Positions 9,176-17,939 of a DNA stretch of 64,000 bases are shown piece by piece. This stretch comes from Salinirussus salinus. Its GTDB lineage: Archaea; Halobacteriota; Halobacteria; Halobacteriales; Haloarculaceae. Position 1 is the first letter of the stretch. Every line of letters starts with the position of its first letter. The translations under genes and the position numbers were made by a program. The stretch is from the NCBI RefSeq assembly GCF_009831455.1, contig NZ_WOWO01000004.1, forward strand, positions 558,001 through 622,000, written 5' to 3'. The notes under the pieces are model-generated. The model saw only the letters and a program-made list of their open reading frames with translations, ran no database searches and was not told the origin of the DNA.

Positions 9176-9639
9176 TCCTGCTGGATACCAATCTCTGGGT
9201 GTTTGGCACTCTCAGCACGAATGCCCGGGCTGAACGCCTCCTCGACGAGATCGAACGCGGTAAGACCGTTTCGGCAATCAACGCCTACATGGTTCAGGAA
9301 GCGCTCGATGCGTTTGACCGGACGCCGGGACTGACGCCCCAGCAGCGCGACGAGATGAAAACGCTATTTCTCACCCGACTCACCCGCATGACTGGCCTCA
9401 TCGAGGCGCCCTCTAGTCGGGATGGGGCCGACGCCCTACTCGATCACCGCCGCTCGGCCACTCACACTCAATTGCTCGCCCGAATTACTGGCCTGCAAGC
9501 GAAGGATATCCCCATTCTGGTACTGACGTTCAAGCATCGCGACCGCGACCCGGTCCTCCTCACGAATGACGCTGGCTTTGCCGACTTCTCCCCGTCCGAG
9601 TACAATCTCGCGGAGATTACAATCGAGCACGTCACGTAA
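9172..9639 (+). CDS. PIN-domain toxin (VapC-like ribonuclease)
   Basis: 155 residues, starting with GTG inside the antitoxin stop. Seen: an N-terminal LLDTNLWVFG with the first catalytic Asp, a middle Glu in MVQEALDAFD, and a C-terminal LTNDAGFADF with further acidic residues, which together form the PIN active site that binds divalent metal and cuts RNA. The neighbour is an RHH antitoxin rather than AbrB-type VapB, a known alternative pairing. Inference: a stabilisation or stress-response toxin of the mobile region. Confidence 0.82.
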   Translation: MILLDTNLWVFGTLSTNARAERLLDEIERGKTVSAINAYMVQEALDAFDRTPGLTPQQRDEMKTLFLTRLTRMTGLIEAPSSRDGADALLDHRRSATHTQLLARITGLQAKDIPILVLTFKHRDRDPVLLTNDAGFADFSPSEYNLAEITIEHVT

Positions 9640-9844
9640 CTCGCGTCAACGCGGAAACAAACTCAGTGGATGTGTGTTTGTGGGCGAAAAAATCTCTTAT
9701 GAAAAGTGAGTCAACTACTGGGCCAGCAACTGTGGCAGTGTGAGTTCGGCTTCTACTTCGCGTTCGCGTGCCTCCTGTACTCGATCTGGCGAGCGGTCGA
9801 TCTACACATTGTCCCTTTCAGCAGAGCTCCTCAAAAATCCCTTC

Positions 9845-10129
9845 TCAGCGATCCAAGGGGAGGACGATGAGCATCGGTTGTTCGCCGTCGACGTAGAATT
9901 GCTGCACCCAGGAGACAGGGCCAAAGCCCTCTGCGCCGACAGGCATCGTCATCATTCGGGAGGACGCATTCTCATAGATCGAATACGGCCCCAATTCTTC
10001 GAGCAGTTCGGAGCCTCCCGGAGCAAGATTCTCAGAGAGCTCGGTGAGTTGGTCGTCGAGTGACGGCAAGGATTGTTCGCTATCTGCGGGCGACTCGTCA
10101 TCATCGTCATCGGAGGGTTGTCGCGACAT
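9845..10129 (-). CDS. Small acidic haloarchaeal protein of unknown function
   Basis: About 94 residues from the ATG at 10,129; a start at 10,162 would add a basic extension unlike the rest. Seen: an Asp run near the N terminus, a helix-prone middle, and a hydrophobic C-terminal segment ending PMLIVLPLDR. An AT-rich stretch with TATA-like sequence lies at about 10,163-10,200, a fitting promoter. No domain is recognised. It stands alone between the PIN toxin and the DUF932-like gene. Confidence 0.5.
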   Translation of the reverse strand: MSRQPSDDDDDESPADSEQSLPSLDDQLTELSENLAPGGSELLEELGPYSIYENASSRMMTMPVGAEGFGPVSWVQQFYVDGEQPMLIVLPLDR

Positions 10130-10267
10130 ACTCCGGGTTGAGAGAGACTGGGACCTATACAAATCGCTACTGGCTAATTAGCTAATGAATCAATACCGAC
10201 TACTTGCAATATGAGAAAAAACCACTAATGCTGGAAAGGCCATCCTACCGAGTCAGGTACAGTCCTC

Positions 10268-11425
10268 CTACTCGCCTACCTGCGCGAAGCGCTCGCGAAG
10301 AGCTGCCTCGCGCTCCTCAAACTGGTCGGCCTTTGCCCGGACATCCTGACTGACCCGCTCGATCTGTGCCAGTGCCGCCTGACTCGCTATGCCGGTCTGT
10401 CCCTCCCTGCCAGTCTCTGCCTCCGCCCGCTGCTCGTAGGTCTGCTCCACGCACTCGACTGTCGCCTCGGGATTGAAGAGAATGTCATTCGCCGTCCGGA
10501 CGTACCCGTCCAACGACGAGCCCTCCTTCCCGCGGAAGACGTGAGTCAGTGCGTACGTCGCGCCCGAATGCAGCGTCCACATGTCGATCTCGAAGGGGTC
10601 CGCCGCGTTCGAGCGCGCATCGCTCGCGGCCTGCGCTGCGAGGTAGGAGGGAAACTCCAACAGCTCGTAGAACTCCGTGACGTCGAAGGGCACGTCGGTG
10701 AACGTGACCGTGATCTCACCCGCGTCCTCGATGAACGCCAGCAGGTCGTCGGCGACCAGCCCCAGCTGACTCAGACGCTCCTCCCACCAGCCCTCAAAGT
10801 CACCTACGTCGCCCACGTGTTTGACCGTCTCCCGGTCAGTCAACTGGCGGATGGAGTTCGCACACCGGGTATCACGGGCGAACCCCTCGACATAGACCGC
10901 ATGTCCGCCGAAGAAGTCGTATCCCGACGTGACACCCATCGTGATCGGTGAATCACGCTCGGGGAGTTCGACCGACAGCCCGTCGAACATCAGGTCCATG
11001 TGAACCTCGCCCCCGCCACGGTACTGCCGTATCTCACCGAAAGCAACCTCACCGAGGACCGTATCGTCGATGGTCGCCTCCCGTAGCACCTCTTCCAGCG
11101 GCCCGTAGACGTCGATCGGGTTGATAATCGAATAGCTGTCCGTGGGGACGTGAAAGAGCGGGTCTGCCTGACTCTCCTCACCTCCCTGTTCACGAAGCCG
11201 CCCTGGTTCGACGACGGCGTTGAATCGCTCTGTGGAGACCCATTCTTCCGTGTAGGGATTTCGGTAGGCCACCGTCGTCTGTGTGGCTTGTGGAAGGCTC
11301 CGGATCGCCTCCGCGAAGGAGACCACCTCGTCGCGCTCGACGCGCTGTGCGAACCACTGTGGCAGTTCTGTGTCTGTCCGTCCGTCGACACCTGCGAAGA
11401 CGCAGGTTTGTTCTGGATCACTCAT
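10268..11425 (-). CDS. DUF932-like plasmid/phage protein
   Basis: 385 residues from the ATG at 11,425. The frame is open to 11,605, but the upstream part is basic and low in Asp/Glu, so the internal start is preferred. Seen: the phrase YSIINPIDVYGPLEEVL with following GEVAFGEIRQYRGGGEV resembles DUF932, a family found in plasmids and phages whose role is unknown. The C terminus is a charged coiled coil (about 340-385). A GAGGGGTGCGGG-type leader element lies 21-45 bases before the start and is shared with three other genes here. The family match is by eye and moderately sure. Confidence 0.6.
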   Translation of the reverse strand: MSDPEQTCVFAGVDGRTDTELPQWFAQRVERDEVVSFAEAIRSLPQATQTTVAYRNPYTEEWVSTERFNAVVEPGRLREQGGEESQADPLFHVPTDSYSIINPIDVYGPLEEVLREATIDDTVLGEVAFGEIRQYRGGGEVHMDLMFDGLSVELPERDSPITMGVTSGYDFFGGHAVYVEGFARDTRCANSIRQLTDRETVKHVGDVGDFEGWWEERLSQLGLVADDLLAFIEDAGEITVTFTDVPFDVTEFYELLEFPSYLAAQAASDARSNAADPFEIDMWTLHSGATYALTHVFRGKEGSSLDGYVRTANDILFNPEATVECVEQTYEQRAEAETGREGQTGIASQAALAQIERVSQDVRAKADQFEEREAALRERFAQVGE

Positions 11426-11445
11426 CGATGTTTCACGGGCACGAG

Positions 11446-11470
11446 TGCGCCCGCACCCCTCGCGGGCGCC
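11446..11470 (-). promoter_or_regulatory. GAGGGGTGCGGG leader element, copy 1
   Basis: Upstream of the DUF932-like start, the coding strand reads GGCGCCCGC-GAGGGGTGCGGG-CGCA. Arms GCGCCCGC and GCGGGCGC can pair. Three similar elements precede the TFB, SWIM and zinc-finger genes at a comparable distance from their start codons (17-28 bases). Confidence 0.5.
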
Positions 11471-11721
11471 CACAAACTGCGGAGGCGGTCGGCGTGTCGT
11501 TGGCTGTGGCTGCGCAAGTCGGAGCGTCCGGGATACAGTCTGACGCTGGCACATGCATACAACGACGGCAGTCCACCCTTTCGGGGTGAGTCTGAACGGC
11601 AGCACGGTTGCCAGGCTACTGGAAATTCTTAACCGAATGAAGGGCTCAACAGGGTCAGTGGTGTCGCCTCATCATCGTTCTGGCAACTGCCACGCCATTT
11701 CCACGTCGAGCAGTTCAGTTG

Positions 11722-11775
11722 AAGAAGCGAACGGCGTCAACCGTGAGCGAGCAGGGTGGGGTAGTTCACTAGTGG
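11722..11775 (+). mobile_element. Orphan tnpB-type right end
   Basis: The sequence GTGAGCGAGCAGGGTGGGGTAGTTCAC matches in pattern the ends that follow the intact tnpB genes at 19,749 and 24,131 (GAGTAGGG-GGGGTAGTTCAC). No tnpB coding sequence lies beside it. It is a decayed or solo end, not a gene. Confidence 0.5.
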
Positions 11776-11813
11776 GAGGAAGGCTTTTCTGTAGTACCAG
11801 TGTATCACACACT

Positions 11814-12095
11814 ATGAGCACCGAGACGGACGCGAGCAATGACCGGATGGAGAAAATTAATGTTCGTGTTCCACAGGCGCTCCTTGAGCAGCTTGACGAG
11901 GAGTGGGAACGCCGTGGCTACTCGAGCAAGTCGGAGGCGATTCGTGATGCACTTCGTGACTGGGTGAACCCGCCCGCGACGCTGTCAGAGGAGACACTTG
12001 AGGACCTGGGGGTGAGTCGCCAGCAGCGCGAGCGCGGCGACACCCGGTCGCTGGACGCCGTCGCCGAGGACTACGACGTCGATCTCGACGAGTAG
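11814..12095 (+). CDS. Ribbon-helix-helix antitoxin (RelB-like partner)
   Basis: 93 residues from the ATG at 11,814; the longer upstream frame has no support. Seen: MEKINVRVPQALLEQLDEE then YSSKSEAIRDALRDWV, the RHH strand-helix-helix pattern, and a C-terminal acidic tail ending VDLDE. It is followed six bases later by a RelE-type toxin gene, so the two form an operon. It probably represses its own promoter through the RHH domain. Confidence 0.82.
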   Translation: MSTETDASNDRMEKINVRVPQALLEQLDEEWERRGYSSKSEAIRDALRDWVNPPATLSEETLEDLGVSRQQRERGDTRSLDAVAEDYDVDLDE

Positions 12096-12101
12096 GCCGC
12101 C

Positions 12102-12365
12102 ATGACTGATGTTGAGATTACGCCGCAAGCAGACGAGCATCTCGCACAACTCGAGCAGGAAACCCGTGAGCGCATCCTGAAGAAACTCGCCGAGGCCAAG
12201 GATTGGACGGAACATCGACTTGACCCGCTTTCCGGGTATCCGTACTACAAACTCCGAGCGGGCGACTACCGAGCGCTCATCACTTGGGATCGGGACAACG
12301 ATGTCCTCGTTGTCGAGGCGGTCGGTCACCGGCGTAATGTCTACGACCGCCACCTCCCACCCTGA
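12102..12365 (+). CDS. RelE/ParE-family toxin
   Basis: 87 residues, the normal RelE length. Seen: an N-terminal helix with EHLAQLEQETRERILKKL, then DPLSGYPYYKLRAGDYRALITW and a C-terminal VVEAVGHRRNVYDR, the strand order and basic C terminus of RelE mRNA interferases that cut mRNA at the ribosome. The RHH antitoxin gene lies directly upstream. The reading frame is intact, unlike the truncated relative at 25,134. Confidence 0.88.
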   Translation: MTDVEITPQADEHLAQLEQETRERILKKLAEAKDWTEHRLDPLSGYPYYKLRAGDYRALITWDRDNDVLVVEAVGHRRNVYDRHLPP

Positions 12366-12678
12366 CAGCGATCATCGGGCGTTGCCCGGGAGACGAGACC
12401 AGACTGGACCGGACGCGCTGCTCAGCACTCACCCCTCGGTGGTGTGCTGTTCGGCGTTCTCGACTGGATTGCTGAGCGGGTCGAGTACCTCCACGACGGA
12501 ACCTAGCTCCCTGACACAGCCCCGTCATCGGTCGCCGAGAGAGACCCCTCAGAAGACCCTCAGCCCGGCTGAACGTGTCGCACGGTCCGCATCCTGAATC
12601 GCCTATTCAGAAATAACTCAGCACACAACAGAACTATATCGCCCGGAGAGCGTAGTTGATACTACGACTCCACCATAC
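12366..12678. other. Intergenic region with possible gene remnant
   Basis: 313 bases. In plus frame the stretch near 12,440-12,505 reads GGVLFGVLDWIAERVEYLH then stops, which looks like a protein fragment, but I cannot name it. The right end (12,605-12,678) is AT-rich and contains the promoter side of the regulator gene at 12,679. Confidence 0.35.
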
Positions 12679-13248
12679 ATGGATCTCACAGATATTCCCG
12701 ACGACGCATATGCAGGCGATGAGCAGGCGCCTGACCTTGACGAACTGGAGCCTCCCGGGGCGCTCTTCACTGAGGGGCCTGTCCGCGAACGACTCCTCGA
12801 TGTGATCACGGGGATACGGGACCCAACAAAAGTCGCAGAAATCGCCGAGCTTGCCGATTGTGATACCGAAACAGCACGGGATTATCTTGAATGGTTCGAC
12901 GAGATGGGGCTTGTCAGACGTCACGGTGGTCGCCCCGTGCAATACGAGCGCAACGACACGTACTTCGAGTGGCGACGCGTTGAGCGTATCCGCCAGGAAT
13001 ACACCGACGAAGAGATCGTCGACGCACTTTCAGACACATTTGAGCAGATCGAGGCGTATCGAGAACAGTTCGATACGGACAGCCCCAATTCTGTCTCGCT
13101 CGTCGAAGCAAGTCAAGAGATACCGACTGAGGAAGCCTGGGAGGCACTCTCCGAGTGGGAAACACTCGAACGAAGAGCCCGAGTACTTGACGCGGCGCGT
13201 CGTGACCATCCCTCTCTCGGGGACAAGCCTGACCTCGTCGATGTCTAA
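12679..13248 (+). CDS. Winged-helix regulator paired with a DUF6516-like protein (copy 1)
   Basis: 189 residues. A winged-helix domain spans about 30-100 (VRERLLDVITGI, then TKVAEIAELADCDTETARDYLEWFDEMGLV, then a wing ending YERNDTYFEWRR). The C-terminal part is helical. A paralogue lies at 26,852 with the same layout and the same YERNDxYFEWRR phrase. Its last codons overlap the next gene by eight bases, so both are co-translated. Inference: the DNA-binding antitoxin or regulator of a two-gene module whose partner is the WECRWDRHP protein. Confidence 0.72.
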   Translation: MDLTDIPDDAYAGDEQAPDLDELEPPGALFTEGPVRERLLDVITGIRDPTKVAEIAELADCDTETARDYLEWFDEMGLVRRHGGRPVQYERNDTYFEWRRVERIRQEYTDEEIVDALSDTFEQIEAYREQFDTDSPNSVSLVEASQEIPTEEAWEALSEWETLERRARVLDAARRDHPSLGDKPDLVDV

Positions 13249-13678
13249 CGATCCGGGCACTCCCACTGGCCGAGGCCCGGTTGACGCAGCACTCGTTGAC
13301 CGGATCGCTGCCCATCTTGTCCGGAGCGAGCACTTCAGCGATGTCCACTCCCGCCCCCCGTACGCGCCGAGTGCCGTCGTGGCTGACTACGATCTTGGCT
13401 ACTTCCCCAGCGGTGTGGAGCGGGCATATCTCCGGATCCGATGGTTCGAAACTGACGATTTCAGCATTCACTACTCCGAACAATACGGAACTGGCGGCTC
13501 GTGGGAGTGCCGATGGGACCGACACCCGAACGACCACAATACACGCGAGCACTTCCACCCGCCCCCAGATGCAGCCACTCCCGGAGTAGATGAAGAATAT
13601 TCCAGCGACTGGCGAAGCGTTTTGACCACTGTGCTAACTAGACTCGACGACCGGATTGCGGCATTCTGGGAAGACTGA
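13241..13678 (+). CDS. DUF6516-like partner protein, putative toxin (copy 1)
   Basis: 145 residues from the ATG at 13,241, eight bases inside the upstream gene. Seen: a beta-rich core ending in WECRWDRHPNDHNTREHFHP, with several conserved His and Arg residues. The copy at 27,413 shares nearly this whole phrase. The layout (strand with RxD, then spaced His, then HxHP) recalls DUF6516 proteins, which also pair with a DNA-binding protein as toxin-antitoxin-like modules. Inference: the effector of such a module, possibly a nuclease. No activity is established. Confidence 0.55.
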   Translation: MSNDPGTPTGRGPVDAALVDRIAAHLVRSEHFSDVHSRPPYAPSAVVADYDLGYFPSGVERAYLRIRWFETDDFSIHYSEQYGTGGSWECRWDRHPNDHNTREHFHPPPDAATPGVDEEYSSDWRSVLTTVLTRLDDRIAAFWED

Positions 13679-13740
13679 CCGATGCCCTCGATTCACCTGA
13701 CTCTCTCCGACAGCGACAGCAAACCGGGGATCTGAGCTGC

Positions 13741-14673
13741 CTACGAGGACTGCTCGCGAAGTTCCCGGAACCGCTCTCTGATCGTCGCCGTCGAGACATC
13801 TGCCGCCTCGGCGAGTTCAGCCTGGGTGTACTCGGCCTCGTATTCCCGTCCGGCAAGATACAGACAGGCAGCCGCGACGCCAGTCGGGCCGCGCCCGTTG
13901 GCGATGCCCGTCCTCTCGGCGAGGTGTGCAAGCTCGAGTGCCCGGTGCTGGACGCGGTCAGCGACCCCACACTGTGAGGCCAGTGCTGGGATGTACTCTT
14001 GTGGCCTGACGATCGTTGTCTCCAGACCGAGTTCTCTGTTCAGGACACCGTAGCCGAGTTCGACCTTGGCCCGGTCGCACGCAGCGACCGCAGCGACCTC
14101 TGCGGCCGTCCGGGGATGACCCCGCACCCGACAGGCCGCGTACAGGCTGCCCGCCGCCATGGTTTCGATGGCTCTTCCTTGGATGAGATCCCTGTCCTGT
14201 GCCTCCCGGTAAATGGCTGCAGCCTTCTCCCGGCTCGCGTTCGGGAGGTCGAGCGCGCTCGTTAGTCGCGAAAGCTCGCCGCAGGCGTGTGCGAGATTCC
14301 GCTCAGCCTTGCTCTGGTACATGCCTCGCTTGTGTTCGCGCCGCCACCGATTGACCCGACGCCGTTTCGCACCGGAGAGGCTGTTGCCCTTCCCGTCGCG
14401 CTTGTAACCGATCGTCGTACTGAGCCCGCGGTCGTGCCTGGCCAGCGTGAGTGGGGCGCCCGTCCGCTCCGTGGATTCGCCCGGGTCGTCGAAGCCACGC
14501 CGCTCGGGGCCGTGGTCGATCCGGTACTGGTCGACGACGAGTCCACAGTCCCTACAGGCAGTCTCGCCGCCTTCGGTCGCGAGCTCGCCCGGACACTCGG
14601 GGCACTCCGTTGCCGTGATTGTCTTCCCGCTCGATTCGTCGTAGCCGTTCACATATGGTGCTCGAAACGACAT
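13741..14673 (-). CDS. Transcription factor B (TFIIB-like initiation factor)
   Basis: 310 residues from the ATG at 14,673; the frame is open to 14,709 but the leader element lies there. Seen: an N-terminal zinc ribbon CPECPGELA...CRDCGLVVD (about 14-40), then two cyclin-like repeats with typical phrases (LPNASREKAAAIYREA; GPTGVAAACLYLAG) and a final helix-turn-helix. TFB bridges TBP and RNA polymerase at archaeal promoters. Haloarchaea carry many TFBs, including on mobile DNA. A plasmid-type copy could redirect transcription to the element's own promoters; this is inference. It shares the GAGGGGTGCGGG leader element. Confidence 0.93.
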   Translation of the reverse strand: MSFRAPYVNGYDESSGKTITATECPECPGELATEGGETACRDCGLVVDQYRIDHGPERRGFDDPGESTERTGAPLTLARHDRGLSTTIGYKRDGKGNSLSGAKRRRVNRWRREHKRGMYQSKAERNLAHACGELSRLTSALDLPNASREKAAAIYREAQDRDLIQGRAIETMAAGSLYAACRVRGHPRTAAEVAAVAACDRAKVELGYGVLNRELGLETTIVRPQEYIPALASQCGVADRVQHRALELAHLAERTGIANGRGPTGVAAACLYLAGREYEAEYTQAELAEAADVSTATIRERFRELREQSS

Positions 14674-14700
14674 TGGTTGCACGAGGCGCCCGTGTGGACT

Positions 14701-14724
14701 GCCCCGCACCCCTCTGGGGGTGAG
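14701..14724 (-). promoter_or_regulatory. GAGGGGTGCGGG leader element, copy 2
   Basis: Before the TFB start the coding strand reads CTCACCCCCAGAGGGGTGCGG, a CCCC-AGA-GGGG hairpin followed by TGCGG. It begins 28 bases upstream of the ATG. No clear TATA box lies nearby, so a promoter or an RNA leader are both possible. Confidence 0.5.
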
Positions 14725-14777
14725 AAACCCTACTGCGGAGACGCCGCACTGTCAGTGAGTCGAGTATCGCCACCACG

Positions 14778-15098
14778 TCAGCTTCGGTCAAGGCGCGATC
14801 GTGTGTCGCCGAGTGTCTGCATCAGTACAGCCGCCTGGAGGATCGAAGGCCGGATCGCGACTCCGACGCGGTGTTTGCACGCGTGTGACGAGCGGGTATC
14901 GAACGGACACGTACAGGCGACAGGCTGGCCGTCTGTGACACGGATCCGGTACTCGTGGGCTGTTGGGTCCGCGTGGCTCGCATTTCGGACGCGGATATCG
15001 CCTTCGATGAGTGAGAACTGTAGCGCCTCGTACTGGGCGCGTTTGAGTATGCGTGGCGTCCATTCTAGTCCTGAGAGTGGGTGTGTGGGATTGAGCAT
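14778..15098 (-). CDS. SWIM zinc-finger protein
   Basis: 106 residues. Seen: CTCPFDTRSSHACKH at about 62-76, the C-x-C...C-x-H pattern of SWIM domains, which bind zinc and contact DNA or protein. The first half (RILKRAQYEALQFSLIEGDIRV) and RIRVTDGQ are typical of small haloarchaeal SWIM proteins found on plasmids. It lies upstream of the TFB gene in the same direction, with its own GGGG leader element. Function unknown. Confidence 0.82.
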   Translation of the reverse strand: MLNPTHPLSGLEWTPRILKRAQYEALQFSLIEGDIRVRNASHADPTAHEYRIRVTDGQPVACTCPFDTRSSHACKHRVGVAIRPSILQAAVLMQTLGDTRSRLDRS

Positions 15099-15115
15099 CG
15101 GTATCCAGGGCTGGT

Positions 15116-15146
15116 GAGCCCCGCCCCTCTGGGGGCTGATTCCGCG
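15116..15146 (-). promoter_or_regulatory. GGGGCGGGG leader element, copy 3
   Basis: Before the SWIM gene the coding strand reads CAGCCCCCAGAGGGGCGGGG, the same CCCC-AGA-GGGG hairpin as at the TFB gene. It ends 17 bases before the ATG. The following T of the other copies is missing here. Confidence 0.45.
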
Positions 15147-15284
15147 AGGCTGAAATGCGCCTCCGCCCTCAGCGGGCGCTCAAAAACTTAACCAACTTGT
15201 CGGCCAGATCTCCAGAATTGTTGGTTAATTGCCAGAAACCCGGATGTGAACCTATCGGTCACCTATACCGATATCGGCCGTTGC

Positions 15285-16088
15285 CTACGACGATCCCTGT
15301 TGGGAGATCGCCGTGTCCAACTGTTCCCAGACCATCTCGAACGCCGGCGGATCACCGGTCAGATCCGGCAGCGTGGTCTCCCACTGGTAGCGGATCGTCT
15401 CTTGTTGCTCGTCTGGGAGTCCGTCGTTCAGATCACCGGTGAGCCCATCGTGTTTGCACTTCGCGTCGAAGGCGGGCCCCACGTCGGCAAAGTTGATGTT
15501 GACCGAATCGGTTTCGAGCAGCTGATAGAGGTCATAGTAGTCACGGGCGGCTCCGCGCTGGTAGAGCGCTCGGAGCTTTTCGGCGAAGATCTCCTCGACG
15601 CTGTACGCCTGAAGGTCGAATTCGGGCACGTCTTCGTACGCGTGAGTGCGCTGAACAGGGTCGAAAGAGACGTGCTCGTCGACCATCACGTCGATGCTGG
15701 TCGTGTTGGGGTGGTTGAGGACGGCCCGGTACTGAATGCTGATGTCGACATAGTGGGTCGGGTAGTGGTCCTGCTGGGATTCGTGGTGCTCTCGAATCTC
15801 GAATTCGATGCCAGAGCGGTCGGCAATCGCATCGAGGACCGTTCGGAGCTCTTGTTTGGACCCCTGGTACTCCCCTTCGACGCCAAAGTCGAGGTCCTCC
15901 GAGAATCGCCACGACTGCGGGAAATACAGTTTGGACAGCGCGGTTCCGCCTTTGAACAGGAGGTTGTCCCCGTAGTCGCTCGTGAAGATGCCCCAGAGGA
16001 GCCACGAATTGACGTAGTTCTTTTCGGCGTATCCTTGCCGAACGCCCAGCTCGCGAGCGAGAATCCGGAGCCGGTCCTGACTGATCAC
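15285..16088 (-). CDS. abiEii: AbiEii-type nucleotidyltransferase toxin
   Basis: 267 residues. Seen: LLFKGGTALSKLYFPQ followed by RFSEDLDFG (about 41-68), the G-G-S/T...D-x-D signature of the nucleotidyltransferase fold in AbiEii/MNT-type toxins, and later YYDLYQLL. AbiEii toxins block growth during phage infection (by modifying tRNA in studied relatives). The antitoxin gene AbiEi lies five bases upstream in the same direction, a standard AbiE operon. The gene is full length with no visible damage. Confidence 0.9.
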   Translation of the reverse strand: MISQDRLRILARELGVRQGYAEKNYVNSWLLWGIFTSDYGDNLLFKGGTALSKLYFPQSWRFSEDLDFGVEGEYQGSKQELRTVLDAIADRSGIEFEIREHHESQQDHYPTHYVDISIQYRAVLNHPNTTSIDVMVDEHVSFDPVQRTHAYEDVPEFDLQAYSVEEIFAEKLRALYQRGAARDYYDLYQLLETDSVNINFADVGPAFDAKCKHDGLTGDLNDGLPDEQQETIRYQWETTLPDLTGDPPAFEMVWEQLDTAISQQGSS

Positions 16089-16093
16089 CGCGA

Positions 16094-16924
16094 TCAGGAC
16101 TCCGTCGGCTCCAGCATGGCTGGTTCGACGTTGATCCGGAGGCGATACGTGCTGTCGGTCGATCCGGTGTCGGGCCGCGTGGGGTCCAGCAGCGAGTAGC
16201 CACTTGTGAACGAGGCGACGAGTTCCTTGCGGGCGGGGAGGTCGATGCCGAGCTGTTCGGCGAGGTAGACGATCCGTTTGGTCGCAGCGCCGTTATCGAG
16301 GCGTTTGAGGTACTCGCCGACAGTGACCCAGTCGCAACCCCGTTCGTCGGCGGTGCGCATCGCGGGTGCGAGTTCCCGAAGGCCACCACAGAACTCGGGG
16401 TGGTCCGCACAGTCGACCAGCGTCTTCTCCAGGTCGCTGATCTGCACGGTCGTGCCCTCGATCGATGTCGGCTCAAAGCCGAAGAATTTCCGCTCGGTGA
16501 TTGTCGTGACGCGGTACGGGACGCCGTGGATCTCTCGGCTTTGCGCTCGGGTCGGCGTGACGACGTACACTGTCCGGGGGACCTGTTCAGTCAGCCCGTG
16601 GTGGCTGAGGGCGCTGTAGTAGCCGATATACATCGGCTCGGCGACGTGGGCCGCGATGAGGTACTCGTGGGTTGTGTACACGGCTGCCCCGCCGGCAGTG
16701 AGTGGAATGATGAGATATGTGCCCGGGAAGAGCCGGTCGAGCCAGCCCTTCTCGGTGAGCCGGGAGGCAATCTCGCGGGCGGTGTTTGGGGGGACCTCCA
16801 GCGTCGTCTCGATGTCGTCGATGGAGATGATCTGGTGACCCGCGCCAGCGAGTCGTGCAAGGAGTCGACTTTCTCGAGTCGAGAGGCCCTGGCGTATATT
16901 TTGCGATTGTTTTATGGCACTCAT
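16094..16924 (-). CDS. abiEi: AbiEi-type antitoxin with winged-helix domain
   Basis: 276 residues from the ATG at 16,924 (a start at 16,954 would add ten residues). Seen: an N-terminal winged helix (TRESRLLARL..., NTAREIASRLTEKGWLDRL) and the AbiEi body with GTYLIIPLTAG, YYSALSHHGLTEQ and ISDLEKTLVDCADHPEFCGG. AbiEi antitoxins neutralise AbiEii and repress the operon. The AT-rich bases before the start can hold the promoter. It forms an operon with abiEii. Confidence 0.9.
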   Translation of the reverse strand: MSAIKQSQNIRQGLSTRESRLLARLAGAGHQIISIDDIETTLEVPPNTAREIASRLTEKGWLDRLFPGTYLIIPLTAGGAAVYTTHEYLIAAHVAEPMYIGYYSALSHHGLTEQVPRTVYVVTPTRAQSREIHGVPYRVTTITERKFFGFEPTSIEGTTVQISDLEKTLVDCADHPEFCGGLRELAPAMRTADERGCDWVTVGEYLKRLDNGAATKRIVYLAEQLGIDLPARKELVASFTSGYSLLDPTRPDTGSTDSTYRLRINVEPAMLEPTES

Positions 16925-17288
16925 ACCTGCGTTTCCTACATAGAGTATACACATTGGTCTGCTTTAGCCTTGCGACTGCCACGGACGACGGAGACGAGCA
17001 GGCTTAACCAACGAAATTGGGGCGTGGAACCGAGCGTTCCCCGGTGTGCCACCGGTTTCCTCCGAGTGCGGGTTGGAACCTCGAAGGCCGCGACGTGACA
17101 TCCTCCGCGCCGTAAACGGCGCGGCTTCCCTGCATGGGAATACCGGCTAACTGCCGGCAGAGGGTTCCGACCCGACCTCTCCGAGCGTCATCTGCCGTGG
17201 TTGGCTCTACTCGGTGGGGGTCGCGGCGCTGTCACAGGCGCTCCCATCCCGTGAGATGTCATCGCCCGCCGTGAACGGCGGGATTCTC
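16925..17288. mobile_element. Gap with two decayed transposon-end sequences
   Basis: No gene is seen in these bases apart from the last codon of the small minus gene ending at 17,289. Two related palindromes, at about 17,094-17,133 (CCGCGCCGTAAACGGCGCGG) and 17,254-17,286 (CCCGCCGTGAACGGCGGG), each follow GACATC/GATGTCATC. They resemble the terminal hairpins of haloarchaeal IS200/IS605-group elements. Their coding part is absent. Confidence 0.45.
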
Positions 17289-17411
17289 TCAAGATAGTTC
17301 GGCGACACTCTGCTTCAGCGCCTCGTACTCCTCAGGGGTGAGCGAGGTCTCGTGGAGGTGCGCCTCGGCACGCTCGGCAATATCTTCGACAGTAATCGAA
17401 TTCTCGCTCAT
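17289..17411 (-). CDS. Very small acidic protein, unknown
   Basis: 40 codons: begins MSENSITVEDIAERAEAH and ends with SVAELS. It has haloarchaeal amino-acid use (high Glu/Ala), an ATG followed by a clean frame, and an AT-rich promoter-like region shared with the divergent regulator gene at 17,529. No family is recognised. It could be a small antitoxin or simply a gene fragment beside the decayed transposon ends. Confidence 0.4.
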   Translation of the reverse strand: MSENSITVEDIAERAEAHLHETSLTPEEYEALKQSVAELS

Positions 17412-17528
17412 GTGATGGGATTCTTTTCCACTAATTTGAATGCGTCAACCGAAACGGTCAGCGTACCGCTTTAGACCAATTCGTATTTGGATGAAACACT
17501 TTCCCCTGGCCGCCACGAAGATAAGCCG

Positions 17529-17939
17529 ATGAGTACCCCTGATGAGGCCACGAGCGATCTTGACACCGTCCGCGAGCGACTCAACGTCGTCACTCAGGAG
17601 ACTCGGTTTTCGCTCGTCCAGGACATTCTCGGGCACCCGTCCGGATTGCCGACGCTGAAGGAACTGGACTATGTCAATCCGAGCCGGAGTCAAACGACGA
17701 TCCGCCAGCATTTGCAGCGCCTCGTTGACGCCGGTATTGTCGAGAAGGTCGAACTCCCCGAGGGCCACCGGCAGAACGATCTGCCGTACACGTTCTATGG
17801 GATCAGCGAGGAGGGGCGTCGATTCCTCCAGGAGCACAAGCTCCTGCGCGCTGAGGGGACGCTTCAGGATATCTACGACCGGGTCGAGAAGACTACCGAA
17901 ATCGAGCGCTACGAGTCAGCCCCGCGTCCTGAGCCGTAG
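17529..17939 (+). CDS. Winged-helix transcriptional regulator
   Basis: 136 residues from the ATG at 17,529; an upstream ATG at 17,490 would add 13 residues. Seen: LVQDILGHPSGLPTLKELDYVNPSRSQTTIRQHLQRLVDAGIVEKV, a winged helix-turn-helix with the haloarchaeal phrase P-T/S-x-x-E-L-D-Y. A C-terminal helix ends IERYESAPRPEP. Relatives lie at 34,225 (intact) and 40,293 (broken). The targets are unknown. Its last 47 bases overlap the convergent zinc-finger gene. Confidence 0.75.
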   Translation: MSTPDEATSDLDTVRERLNVVTQETRFSLVQDILGHPSGLPTLKELDYVNPSRSQTTIRQHLQRLVDAGIVEKVELPEGHRQNDLPYTFYGISEEGRRFLQEHKLLRAEGTLQDIYDRVEKTTEIERYESAPRPEP